From contig KB445791.1 in NCBI GenBank assembly GCA_000320605.2, forward strand, positions 1,630,302 to 1,694,301: 64,000 bases of DNA, in the 5' to 3' direction. The notes beneath the pieces were generated by a model. That model was not told the DNA's origin. It saw nothing but the letters and a program-made list of their open reading frames with translations, and did not search any database. Below, in pieces: positions 1-11,800 of this stretch. How positions within the stretch are numbered: the first letter of the stretch is position 1; each line of letters starts with the position of its first letter. The position numbers were made by a program, and so were the translations under genes. Source of the DNA: Gelatoporia subvermispora B. Taxonomy: Eukaryota; Basidiomycota; Agaricomycetes; Polyporales; Gelatoporiaceae.

Positions 1-1941
1 GGGGTCGCTTGGGAGGCGCGCGGACCAGCACAGAGACCTTTTCGCCCCGGATATCCGCCCGCACGATAGGAGCCATAACTCTCGCACCGGACTGCGAGGA
101 AATGGTTGCACCTTGTGCCTTGGCATTGAGCTGGTTGTCATCAATACCGAAGACGGTGCCGTCGGCCTCGTCGTCCGACAGTGCTGCGTGAAGGGCCGCC
201 TCGGAAGGTGCCAGGGTCGACATGTCGTCGTCCTCGACGAGCGTTCGGTCTCCCACCGAAGCGGCACGGACTCGGGGGATTTGGTCCCTGACGGCGTCAA
301 CGAGCGGACCGCGTATGATGAACTCGTTGTCGACATTGAAGAGCAGGCTCAGGACGTAGTCGATGAACATGCGCCAGAACCACACAAGCATCGACACGAG
401 GACGGCTATAGACATCTCCTCGAGTGGGGACTTGCGAGACTTAACGAGGGCCATCTGGGGTGGGTTTGACTGGTCTTCGGTCATTGTAGACTTTGAAACA
501 GTCGAGGGCGATGGTTGTGTGGTCTCGTCTCTCATCGTTGACTCTGCCGTGGCTGGCATTTCGTTCTCCACAAAACCCTCCACAGGTGGAGGTAGTACAC
601 GTCTCGGAGGAGAAGGTGGTGGAGTCGGAAGCACCCGCTCCGGGGAAGGTTTTGCACGCAGCTCGACCGTTGTAACGGTCGCGTCTGTGTGGGGGCTAAG
701 GAGGCAGATATCCCAGGCATCCTCAGCGACGGTTTCGGGGGGCAGCCTGTGCATTGGAGCGAGGATGACCTGTCCTCCATTCCTCCCTATACTGAGAGTG
801 AAGTTACCGTCTGGATCAGGTAAGACCTCGCGGAAGCTGTTGGTCGTGGCGTGATATACTCCGAATCTGGAGTCATCCCGCGTGAGAACAGAGGCAGCTT
901 TGCTGAGTGAGAGAGTGATCTTCTCGGAAGTCGGGATGACCGAGGAACGGAGGGGAATAAAGGTGAGGGCAGCCGGGATGATCGCGCCCGGCGCACGGGA
1001 TGCCATGATAGCGTACGGGGAAGCCGTATGACTATGGATGACTTTGTGTAGACCACCCCCGAGTGAGGCGATAGTGTCCTGCAGTATGTGAGGATAGAGC
1101 TGGTTGACGATGCGTACTGTGAGCTCGCCGCGTGATGGAACAATGATGTCGCCCCAAGAGTCGATGCCGACTGAAGTATCAGGTCCCCCGCTGAGCATGA
1201 GTACTGGAGGAAGATATACAGTGCTCGCCGACACTTGGGGAACTAGCAAGATTGTCGAGGCCGCAGCAGTTTCTCCTGTACGAGAGAACGAGGGCCAGCT
1301 AGAGTACAGCGGTCAGCATGATGTCGATGAAACGCATGACACAAATGCACATGCCTGTTCTCCCGAATCGCCCAAGATGACCATTTGTGCTCCAGATGCA
1401 GCTTCGCAGCCACCTTCTCCTGCACTGCATCCGACTTGAACACCGCGGCCCCGTCCTCTAGATCGTTCCAACCTTCATACAAAGTCATACCAGGCAGCCC
1501 TCGCTCGATCTGGATGGCCGTATCCCCTCCATACGGGCCCAACCACTTCACATCTCCCGAGGGATACACCAGTCTGTACGTGAGCGCAAAGCGGGTGCGG
1601 TCCGTCTGGCTGAGGTCGAGTGCGAACTTGCAGTGCACGACATTCTCTCCGAGACCCGCCTCGGGGTCCTCCTGGGGGTCGATGAGCGAGAACGCGCTGC
1701 AGCCGGACGGCACGGGCGGGATAGGGTCGAACGGGTACGCGCCCCATTCCCCGGTGAGCTTCCCCTCCACCGGGAGGTCGGTCCACATCTCGACGCGGAC
1801 GCCGTCGCGCTGCGCCTGGGCAAGGGCCTCGCGGGAGCCAAAGGTCGCCCTGAAGAGCAGCTCCGTGCGCGACCCCGCCGCGCCCGGGGGGACGACGACC
1901 GTCTTGGTCTCACAGAGCGCGGGGGTGAACGTGAGGTGCAT
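1..1941 (-). CDS. Conserved fungal membrane protein, 3' end beyond window
   Basis: I do not recognise the family by name. The start is the ATG at 1941-1939 (MHLTF...), chosen because a smooth, well-formed domain begins there. Exon 1 runs 1941-1343 and a likely 44-nt GT-AG intron joins it to exon 2 at 1298, which stays open to the window edge. The N-terminal part (about 200 residues) looks like a soluble beta-rich domain with repeated W and G positions, such as KWLGPYGG and LYEGWNDL. After a Pro/Ser-rich linker, one hydrophobic segment at 416-332 (SIAVLVSMLVWFWRMFIDYV) should span a membrane. An acidic tail (VEDDDMSTLAPSEAALHAAL) follows. The C-terminus lies outside the window. No catalytic motif was seen, so no function is proposed. 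Confidence 0.7.
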
Positions 1942-2603
1942 CTCGGCGGGCGGGGGCAGACGTGGCGGTCGTGGGTGGTGGGGTCGTGAGCAGTCGTGAA
2001 TTTTAGCCTCTGGGCACCCGAGAGGGTCGAGCACCCGGGGAGGGTGAGGTCAGGCTCGCTGTCGGAGCGAGTACTGCTCTGGTGTAGCCGTCGGATACGC
2101 CGGGAGAGCACGCTTGCGGGTTAGCGGGAGCGGGCGGTGCCCTGCGGGGTACGGCACTGCGAGCGCAGAGACCGAGCACGACGTCCTGGGCAGCGAGGAC
2201 GGAGGTCGTAAGAGAGCAGGCGGTGGGACAATGGGCTATTATACTCGCCCACCGTATCAACGCAAGTCAAGACGCCGTCGAACCACCCATCGGCCATCTG
2301 ACAGCGGCATAGCCCAGAACAAGCTCAGCGCAGCGCCAGGGATATCTCTCCGACGGTCCAATGCATGCAGAAGTAGAGTTATCAGCAGGCGTGTGGCCTC
2401 GTCGTGGTCGGCCGAGTGGAGCAGAATGGAGTAGAACACACTATTCGAGTGGTCGCGGACGACATGCGCGGGCAACGAGGTCTGTAATGGTGGGAAACCA
2501 AGGCAATTCAATTGCATTCCCGGTCCACACGCTCTGATAGTGATACAACACAACGTGCAAGTGCTACAAGATACATCGTGGCCGATACAAGGGCCATTAT
2601 ACT
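1942..2603. other. Intergenic, upstream of membrane protein and 3' of TRAX
   Basis: About 660 bp between the start of the membrane-protein gene and the stop of the TRAX gene, both on the minus strand. It must hold the promoter of the former and the 3' UTR of the latter. No gene, repeat or clear TATA box was recognised. Confidence 0.6.
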
Positions 2604-3740
2604 TCATTCCTCGTCTCCATCCAAATCATCGATTCGCCGCCTCTTGCGGTCCCCACCGTATGTGCCGCCGTAGGTAGAGCTTGTCACCGTGCGCTCCACG
2701 ATATCGTCGAGTAGCTCGGGTGGGATGTCGTATTCCGAGCTACGCACCGCAATCGCGTAAGCCACTATCAGACGAATCCGTTATCAGAATTCTGCGTCAA
2801 TGACGGGAAGGGAACGACTGACCATCTTCGATCTTTTCCAATGACTGAGACGTAACGGTTTGCTTCTTCCGCAAATCTCTGAAGAAGGGTGTCCACCCCT
2901 CGAAGTCTACCGAAACGTCAGCAATAAGTCTGACGAAGGAGGTACATGGGAATGACAGTAATCCCATGTCGAAGATAGGTCGCACTGCTATCGCTGAACA
3001 GAGTGAGAGATCGAGAGAGTTGTACTGACCCGCACGGCATGCCCTTACGAACGTGCACACTTGGCTCGCTTTCAGTCGTCCACCACGTCGGGATATGGAA
3101 GAGATGGCGAAGCGCATCAGTTCTCCTGTGAGGTCTGACAACCCGAGCAGATAGTCTTCGACGGGTAGGGGGAAATGCTACAGTATACACCATCTCAATT
3201 GTGCGTGTGAGAGTATACGAGGAACGCAACTTACCGGCGTGCCGTCCTCAGCACATAGTGTCTTCTGTACCTCATCATAGGAAATCATGTTCTCGTGCTC
3301 GAGGTAGTGCGCAAAGCTAAGGGCCTCGATATATTCTTGCAGACCAGGTGAGACATTTTTCTGATATCGCCAGAAGCGGTCGCCCACGACCTCTCCCCGG
3401 ACGGCGGCAAACATGTTTTGAATGTCGCGCAGCTTGTCTCGCGCTTTGGCGGCGGCACGCAAGGCGAGAGCACGATCGTCCGCCTCGGTGTCACCTTCGG
3501 TCATTATGCGGTGAAGGAGAAAAATCACTTTCTTTGACGCGTTGGTGATGTCGCGACTCGACTACAAGGCCAGCGGACGCAGGGTGGCGCATGATGAGGC
3601 CATCGCGACAGAGGGGGCAGGGAGAGGCAGACCTTGATGAGGCGTTCTCTGCGGTCATTGTGGTCATCGAGCTCGTCTCTGAAATGGTCGAAGGTGGCGA
3701 GAATGGCGTCGCGAGAGGAGAGGGAGTCGGTGGTGGACAT
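2604..3740 (-). CDS. TSNAX: Translin-associated factor X (TRAX) homologue
   Basis: TRAX partners with translin in the C3PO ribonuclease complex, which acts on passenger strands and tRNA fragments. The start is MSTTDSLSSRDAILATFDHF at 3740. Helical exons follow: ELDDHNDRRERLIK, then VIFLLHRIMTEGD with the linked RDKLRDIQNMF. The family signature GLQEYIEALSFAHYLE lies near 3350-3300, followed by YDEVQ, then the VEDYLLGLSDLTGELMRFAI block near 3160-3100. The C-terminal part reads YAIAVRSSEYDIPPELLDDI, matching the TRAX ending, and closes with a basic RKRRR tract and an acidic end at 2604. The basic tract could be a nuclear signal (inference). Length and order of blocks are as expected for the family. 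At least five short introns interrupt it. Translin itself is not in this window. Confidence 0.88.
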
Positions 3741-4358
3741 GGTGTATGGGAGACGCGTTAGGACTCGCCACAGCGTGCGGGCGGCGCGCTCGGCCCCGAC
3801 GCGACCAACGCAATTTTCCCACCGTCACGCACAAGGTCAATGCCGCTGAGCTGGGCTTGGGCTTGGCCGTTCTACGCACGCACTTGGCCCTGCTTTGGCT
3901 TCAGCAAACCAATCACCTGTACAGGTATTTATGGGACTTGACAATCGTGTACAGATGTCGGGTGTGCCAGTAATAGCATGACGCCTGGACTGAAAATACT
4001 CTCGTTAAGGTGGAAGTGCTCAAAGGCACGAAAAACATGTGAGCAGGAACCACGCGGGAGAGCAAACCAGGCGTGGCGCTGCCCTGGGCTGTTGTGACCG
4101 TTGCGCATGGCGACGACGACCGGCGGAGTGGTACTACAAAGAGCTGCGGGTACACGCTGACTTGGCCGGAGAACGGGAGAAAGAACTTGTCCTCGGTGCG
4201 CGGGGGAAAGCGCCCGCTTGGCAGCTCCCGAGTTTTGAGCGTCTCGCGACAGTCTCGCTCCCGCCTCGCCATCCTTCATACTCTCCCTCTCCGTCTCTCC
4301 TTCTTTCTCACTCCTTCCACGCCTGCATCACTCTCCCGAATCGCATGCTCTGATCATC
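3741..4358. promoter_or_regulatory. Divergent intergenic region TRAX / HIT gene
   Basis: The two start codons face away from each other across about 620 bp, so this stretch should contain both promoters. A pyrimidine-rich run (about 4273-4355, dominated by CT and TC) precedes the HIT-gene start, a common feature of fungal core promoters and 5' leaders. No convincing TATA box was seen. Confidence 0.5.
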
Positions 4359-5533
4359 ATGTCGTTCGCACCGAAAGTTGGTTGTCCCATGTGCGGCATA
4401 GTCGCCTCCGCCCTCCACACACCCACCCACTCCCCCGCACCCGGCGCCACCTCCTTTCCAACCGATTCGCAGCGACCCGAGATACTCTGGAGAGACGAGA
4501 ATTTCACGATTTATAGAGAGAGGGCAAACCCAGTGTCGAGCAAGGGGCACATCGTCATCGTCTTCAAGTATGTGCCCAGTAAAGCATGGTACTCAACTTA
4601 CTGACTAGGCGCTGTGTTTCGGTTCATTTAGTCTCCATGTTCCCTCCTTATATACCCTCGTATGTTCGCCGAGCCTGCTTCTTCTCCACCAGGCTGACCC
4701 TTGGGCGTAGTCATCGAGCGACCTGCCGCTCCTCGTGTCGCTTCGAGACACTGCTTCGCGTATCCTCTCGTCACTGCAGGCGCCATTGGACGCACCGTCC
4801 CCGTCGAACTCCCCGTACCTGCCGCCCATGTCGCCTACCGCAACGACGCCCACCACCCCGTCCATGCCCCATCTCCTCCTTTCGCCAACACAACAGCAGG
4901 GCAGCATCTCGTCAGACAGATTCCGTATCGGTTTCATCACACCGCCCTTCAAGGACAACAAGATCCCCGTCACAGACCACCTACACGCGCACGCATATAT
5001 CCTCCCTGCAGATCGCATGGGCTGGTGGCGGGCAGTCGCATACAGCCCTGTCGCATGGTACGCCGTCGACGACCTCATAGCTGAGATTCGGTGAGTACTT
5101 CCTCATTCTCCCGCCAAATTCGCGACGCCAACAACATCGCGTTGTTCCGCGTGATACCCATATTGCGTTATCTTCATTTCGTAATGGCCTCGCCCGTGAT
5201 CGGTACCGGTTGTGCCTGCTGCGTGCTGCGGACTGTTACTGATCGAATTTGTCTTCCAGCGAGGAGTCGAGCAACAACCGTGTGCGCGGGACCAAGGGCC
5301 GGCCCATCGATTCGGTTCCGCATGCTGGCGCGCGCCGTGGGACCGCGGATGGCGTCGAAACAACTGAGACCGGATTGGGATTGCTCGACATCGAGGGCGG
5401 AGAGCACAGCCCACGCATATCGATCACATCTGTGGACTCTTCGGACTACGGGCGGAGAACCCAGGGAAGACGCTCGCCACCAGTGGCCGGGTCGTCCTCT
5501 TCTGGCACGCATATACCCCATTTACGAATGTGA
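4359..5533 (+). CDS. HIT-domain (histidine triad) protein
   Basis: HIT proteins are nucleotide hydrolases or transferases using an H-x-H-x-H motif. Exon 1 (from 4359) starts MSFAPKVGCPMCGIV, where the CxxC resembles the zinc-binding start seen in some HIT proteins, and includes WRDENFTIYRERANP and HIVIVF. After a short intron near 4569 comes a Pro/Ser-rich insert (SPYLPPMSPTATTPTTPS). The triad DHLHAHAYILP then appears near 4975-5010, followed by AVDDLIAEIR. A last intron near 5093-5260 leads to a glycine/arginine/serine-rich tail ending at 5533. The triad is intact, but the low-complexity insert and long disordered tail differ from the compact Hint/Fhit type. Substrate is not predictable from sequence alone. 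Confidence 0.8.
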
Positions 5534-5841
5534 CGTACTTGTATGTTATACCTTACGCAACGGGTTACTTGGAAGGATCTACGTTCGTATTCTGGTTCGC
5601 CTTTCAAGCTGAAATGCACGCTAAAAGTAGTAAAGCGGGTATCATTGCAGGACACAGACAGATGTCTCGGACATTGTACCCTGACTTGTCTAATTGTCTA
5701 GCAGATGATCAAGGAATACAACGACCAGCGATGTAGCGAACGCCAGCCGTATTCGCATGATACATATCGAGCGACGAGTCTCACAGGAATTACATGTTTA
5801 TGACTGACACCAGTAATAACTCTCGTCTATACATGACCTAA
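5534..5841. other. Convergent 3' intergenic region
   Basis: About 310 bp between the stop codons of the HIT gene and PA200, which point toward each other. It should hold both 3' UTRs. No gene or repeat was recognised. Confidence 0.6.
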
Positions 5842-8800
5842 TTACGCATCTATTGAATAGGTTAGCATTTCTGTGATTCGGAGCAGAAAGCAGGAGGGCA
5901 CCGCTTACAGTATGATGAACCCGTGAGCAAAGTCGACAACGCCGCGAGCTGTTCTTCCGAGAAGCGCTTGGAGTCCTCGTGCCAAGTGTCCTGATGCGTT
6001 TTCTTGAACTGGCTCGCACACTTCCGCACGGTCGTCGAGATCGGTATCTATACCCTCACAGCGTTGAGCAACCATTGCGTTCCACCATATGACTGGACGT
6101 ACCGGATCGTATGTGTGCTCCGCCAGCACGCTGGTCAACAGCTGCGGCATCCACTTCTCGACCGTGTATGGATAACTATCAATCAGAGCACATATGCCGA
6201 GGATGGCAGCATGCCGCTGACGCAATGCCGAGTTGTATACAGGGGACTTTTTGTCGGGAAGGTTGGCATGTTCAAGCAACCGCACGAAACGATTCTGAGG
6301 CAATACATTGTAAATTGGATCCACACGAAGATTCCCATAAAGACGTACCTTCAATGCAACAACACTCTTCCGTGGAGAGACACGAAGGATTCCTGATAAC
6401 GTACTGATTACAAGTCAGACTAACCGATTACGACGCTCACGCTCCAGACCAGGACTTACATAGCGGCCATCTCACGAACTTCCACAACGTCATCGTCCAG
6501 GCATCTGCACACTGTCTGAGAGTCGAGTCAGAGGATGCCTACACGTACGAGATTTTCCATGACACACCTCCATCATCTCGACCACCTTTCCATCTGAAAT
6601 CATGTACGATTGTCGGAAGTAAAAGACTGATTGGCATATAAGTCGAGCTCCACTTCATTTTGCATTCTCGAGCATACCTTGCACCAGGGGCAAGATCTTG
6701 AGGCGGACCCTCCACGACTATTGTAACTCGTGAGGTACCAGGTTATTATGAGGACACAACCACTTACGGGTGACTTCTGAATGGCCTTGAAGATCTCATC
6801 CAGTAACGGGCTGACAGCGTGCCGCGGTGTGATTACGCCGCACATACGAACCAACAATAGATTTGCACGATACGACAAATCATCATTATCGTTCACTAAT
6901 CGAGCGTGAGCGACACAAGGGTCATAGTCAATTGAATCTCGAGAATACTTACACTCCGTGAAGCGGAAGAGCTCAGGCTAGCGACATCAAACATGAGAGA
7001 AGCTGCCAATTTCAGTTCTGATTGACTCACCAAAAGAGGGAGAATGTAGTCGTATGCTGCAGGTGCATTGGTATCGTGTACCATTTGGAATAGCCACTTG
7101 CAGACGAGAATGCCGACCCTGATACGGATTATCGCCCCAATCACCATAGAAATCTGTGAGAGAAACACTCGCGTACCTGTCGTAGGTTGACTGGATTGCA
7201 CGGGCACCAGGTAGTCTCTCGTTCCGCCAAACTTCAAATTTTTGGGTTAGTTCCAACACACGGTCTTTGTGATAAACGCCGCGAATTCCCAAGATGTCTT
7301 GGTTCGGCGAGGCAGTCCGGCATTCCCTCACGAAGACTTCGGTGGTAGGAATCGAAGGCATGGGTCGCCGCTGTGAGATGTCAATTTGTCGAACAAGCGT
7401 CATATATCACAGGACAATGGTCTCACCTTAATCTTGCTAGTGAATGCCAGAAACTCGGCGATATGGGTGAGTACCTGACATCGAATCAGTAGAAATCAGA
7501 AATTGAAAGTCTACCGCTCGTACGTCATCATGTTCACACTGAAGCTCTTGCCAACACCGCTGGACCGCGTCATCCACCCAAGGAGTGAATTTCCAGTTGA
7601 GCTCCTCGTAGAATGTCCGGAAGAAAGAGAGCACTTGGGTTACGTCGAACGACGACTCGCTATTGAAGTCGACGCTCTGGAATTCTACCATGAGATAATC
7701 GACTAAAGGCTGCAACCTACGCGGATCACGGTGGAAGAAGGTGTACTGTCCGTGTTCCATGAATACAGGTCCAGGAAAGTAACAACAAATTTACCTCCAA
7801 GAACGACATCCAGATTGGCAGAGTATCGTTGCTTTTACGTGCGAATATTGTCTTCATGTGCGGGATGAACCATTCCCAGAATTGAGCTTGTCGGTCCGTC
7901 AGCCAGTGCTTGGACGCTACGACATTTGGAATAAGAGACTTTGTCGGGATCATGACCAAGACACAAACCTCCTAGCACTCCAGCAACAAACTCCGCCGCA
8001 CCACGCTGCTTGTTCTTGTCCTTGTCATTTATGAGCTCCTCCACTGTCGGCATCAGTGCTTCCCAGGGCTCGTCTTCCAAAAGTTGGACTAAAAGTACTT
8101 GTTAGAATCTGTTCACGGTCGAGAACAGGAACATCTACAGATGGACTTCACGCAAGAGACGTTGTCTTGCGATATCACTTCGTTATGATTCTCTGCTGAG
8201 AAGTGAATCGATAGCTTCTGCCAAAATTGTGGATCATTGGCGACTTCGCGGATCGTCTGGACAGCTTCCTGGCAGTCCGTTTCCCATGTTTGAATTACGG
8301 ACTGGGTTGCATCAGGGGCCAGGTAGCAATCGATCGTCTCGCCCCACACCAACCATCCGCTCTGAATTTTGTCGCGTAAGATCCTGGCATTTGATATCAG
8401 TATTCTATCGGCACAAGCAGCGAAACATGCGTTACGGTATTCGACGAGCTTCATCATAGTGCAACGGTTGTCGGAACTCTGCCAACCACTTGGATGTGAA
8501 CTCATGGGAAGGTTCCGGGATCGGGACCGTGCGCCTCAAAGGGTTGTGGTTGCGCTCCATGGCGATATCGTTCGGGCCCTTGGCCATCGTTCGCAGCTTG
8601 ACGTATCGCGAGATCTTCATGATCGCACGTTGCGCATACTGTTCGTACATAATGTAAGGTCCACCAAACAGAAGCTACTGATGCCGATACAACGTACATA
8701 TCTCTGTGAACCGGTCAGAATTGATTGTAGTTTGACGAGAAAGTACACGTACCATGGATGAATTCGCATCATAAGTTGCTTCTAATAGGTATCGCACGTG

Positions 8801-11800
8801 AGAGGATATCATCGGGACATCGCGCCTGATGAGGGTACGCAAACATCGAGTCGCGACAATGGAGTACCGCCAATGGGTGTTGGATGACTTCGCTATTTCA
8901 AGAATTGTGGTAGTCTGATATGGGAAATATGTGGTGAGTGACTGAGCCGTAACAATAACAAAAGCCCTTACTATCTGCGATAATGTCTTATTGATTAGAT
9001 CGACACGTTCGACGCGCTCTCCAATGCACTTGGACACGAGCTCGTCGCTTTCTGGTGTGATAGTCAAATCGTGCTTCAAAGTATCCAATGATCTGACTGT
9101 TCCAGGGTTTATGATTTCGCAAAAGATGAACGAAGGTTCCACCAATGCGTTCACATCTAGACGACTGTTGGTAAACCGATGACCTTCTAACCATTCTACT
9201 TACAGGTGTCCAAGAGACTCGCGACGCATTCCTGTATTGACGGCTGTGAAACTGATCAACCGACGAACCATATGAACTTATATCATTGATCTCACCTTCT
9301 CATTGTGTTGGCATGCGAACAACTTCTTGACGAACTCGGTGGAAAATACTGGTTCTGTTATTTTGTCAGATATATGAGGTCGTGTCATGGCGGTGAACCA
9401 TTTTACCGTCAACAGCATATTTCGCTGGAGAGGTGTTAGCTCAGTTTTATCTGAGATCAAATTTGAGCTACGTACCAAATATGGAACGATTCAGGGTCCA
9501 TAGAGCTCCTTTCATACGGTCGTCGTCTGTCCCAGGCTCAAGAGCCTTCAACAGACTGGGGAGACAACGTCGACGCACACCGTCATAACTCTAAATTAGA
9601 TAATCCGGTAAGTCGCATACAACCAGAGTCCGACGAATTTTGAGATCGCATTACATTACAGAGATTCTCCAGTAGTGATTGGCTGGCTCTTGATGATTTC
9701 TCAATATTAAGGAAGCCCGTGCATCACAATAGTAGTTACTCGACTTACTCTCGAACTGTACCAACGATTCATAAGCATTGCTCAAGCGCGTCACGGCAAA
9801 GTCCGACATACCTGTTGCATAGTGCCACATCGCCCATCCGGTGATATCATCTACCAACGAGTCTTCTAGTTCACCACGTCGACGCTCGATTGAATTCCAG
9901 CGTAATCGCGCAGAGTGATAGAACCTGGAGCCGTATTCATCAGATGTTGGCTCGAACGTGGTGACTAACACGAAAAACCAACCTGGCTCTCCTAACATAC
10001 ACTGCTCTCGGCCAGACCTTCTGACCTGCATAGTGCATTGCCATAGTGATTTCGCTGTTGTATCGATCGCTTTGCACTATGTAGCTGTATGATACATTAG
10101 AGACTGTTCGATGGCCGTGACTAGATTGAACCATACCTATCTCTGCTGTCTCCGTAATTGAGCAAGTACGTCTCGACAGACCGAATCTATCCACTGGTCA
10201 GTGGCGTACTAGTTTCTGAGTTACGTTTCAGACCACTGACCAACATCTGGACTGCGTCCACTGTGTTCTCCTCCCCTTGTTGCAATAATGCTCTTGATGC
10301 TTTGTGCAGAAATTGTCCGAATCTTCGTCGCAGTGAAGTGATATACTGATGCCGAGGATCGTTCTTGTCGGATAGAGCAAAGCCAGCGTTCAGGGGTTGC
10401 ACAGTCGCAATCATCTCTGGGATTTCGTGCCTATTGCATTGTTAGGGAGTGAACCATGATGATGATGCAAAACCATTCGTTTCTGGCTCACAAGAGATCC
10501 GTTGATTTCATCGCTGCATCCATATCCTCGGTAGAGATGAATTCTTTAGCAAGGGTTGGAATGCCTGAAAACGCATTCCGAACCCAACTCAAATGCCTGA
10601 ACAGATATTCAGATGCCATTTTTCACCATCAAGTTTGACAGAGTGCAGGAGGCTCGCATACCGACAAAAATCATTGCGCCATATGGCGTCGCGCACCACA
10701 CCTGGAGAACGTGATCGCACTAGCCAGAATGGGAGGCAATGAGAGAAACATACCCGGGCCTATGAGACCATCCAACTGATTTAATGTAGGTTCGATGGCT
10801 TCACGGAAGATCTCGAGGGCGAAGTCTATCTCATCATCGTTCGGAACATGCCAAGATAGCTAGAGAATTGCCTATGAGCCCACTAACTAATGCATCAAGG
10901 TCTCACCAACCTTCACTTCTTCCGGCTTATATAGCTTTCCCCAATATTTGTGATGGTTCCGTTGGAACTCTGGATCGGCATATCGGCATGTTTGTATATG
11001 AAATGACGTGCATATAACCTACCTTCGCTCGCCCATTCATCAGGATTGACGAACTTGTTCTCAAGAGGGTATGTATGCGTTAGGGTAAGCAAAGTGCTGG
11101 AAATGAGCTCGCCGCTGGAGGAGAATCCACGCTTGGAGAATGTTTTCCGATGCAAAAGCTTGAAAAGCGACACAAGCCGATCCCTATATGGCAAAACCTT
11201 GCTCGGTCACCAGGATCAGCATTGTGCAGAACACTCGATGAGTGAGAAATCACATACAGCACGGCCGTCGCTGTGATACCGTCAAACGTAAGCTCGCAGT
11301 TGCCTGAAAGAGACGATACACGCACTTGTACATGCATCCGCGTAATATGGCGAGGTCTGCCAAGGATGTCAGCATTCACAGCTCAACGATCTTCACGTTT
11401 ACACTTACTCCAATGCAAGGTGGCATCTGACGGCAAAGGCACAGAGCCAGAAGAGGTCGTCCTCAACGAACTGGCTCCATGTTCGAGTTCTGTGTGAATA
11501 TTGCGCTCGCAAAACGGTACAAACTTCGCCAATGTTTTCGCCGGGTTTGCGTTCGTGACACATTCAACCAGCGAGTGGATGGCACGGACCGCGTTTGAGC
11601 GAACATTGGCAGTTGCGTAGTCGTAAACCATGTTCAGCACCATGTCGTATAATGGCTCTGACAGATGAACGCATATCTGACTGAATGCACTGCATACAGA
11701 GTCAATCAATTGCACTGCAAAGCGTTCAGCTACCCCGTGATATCATATCGTAGATGAATGCACGCGAACCTTCCGTTGGGCCACCCGCGGAACCATTGGC

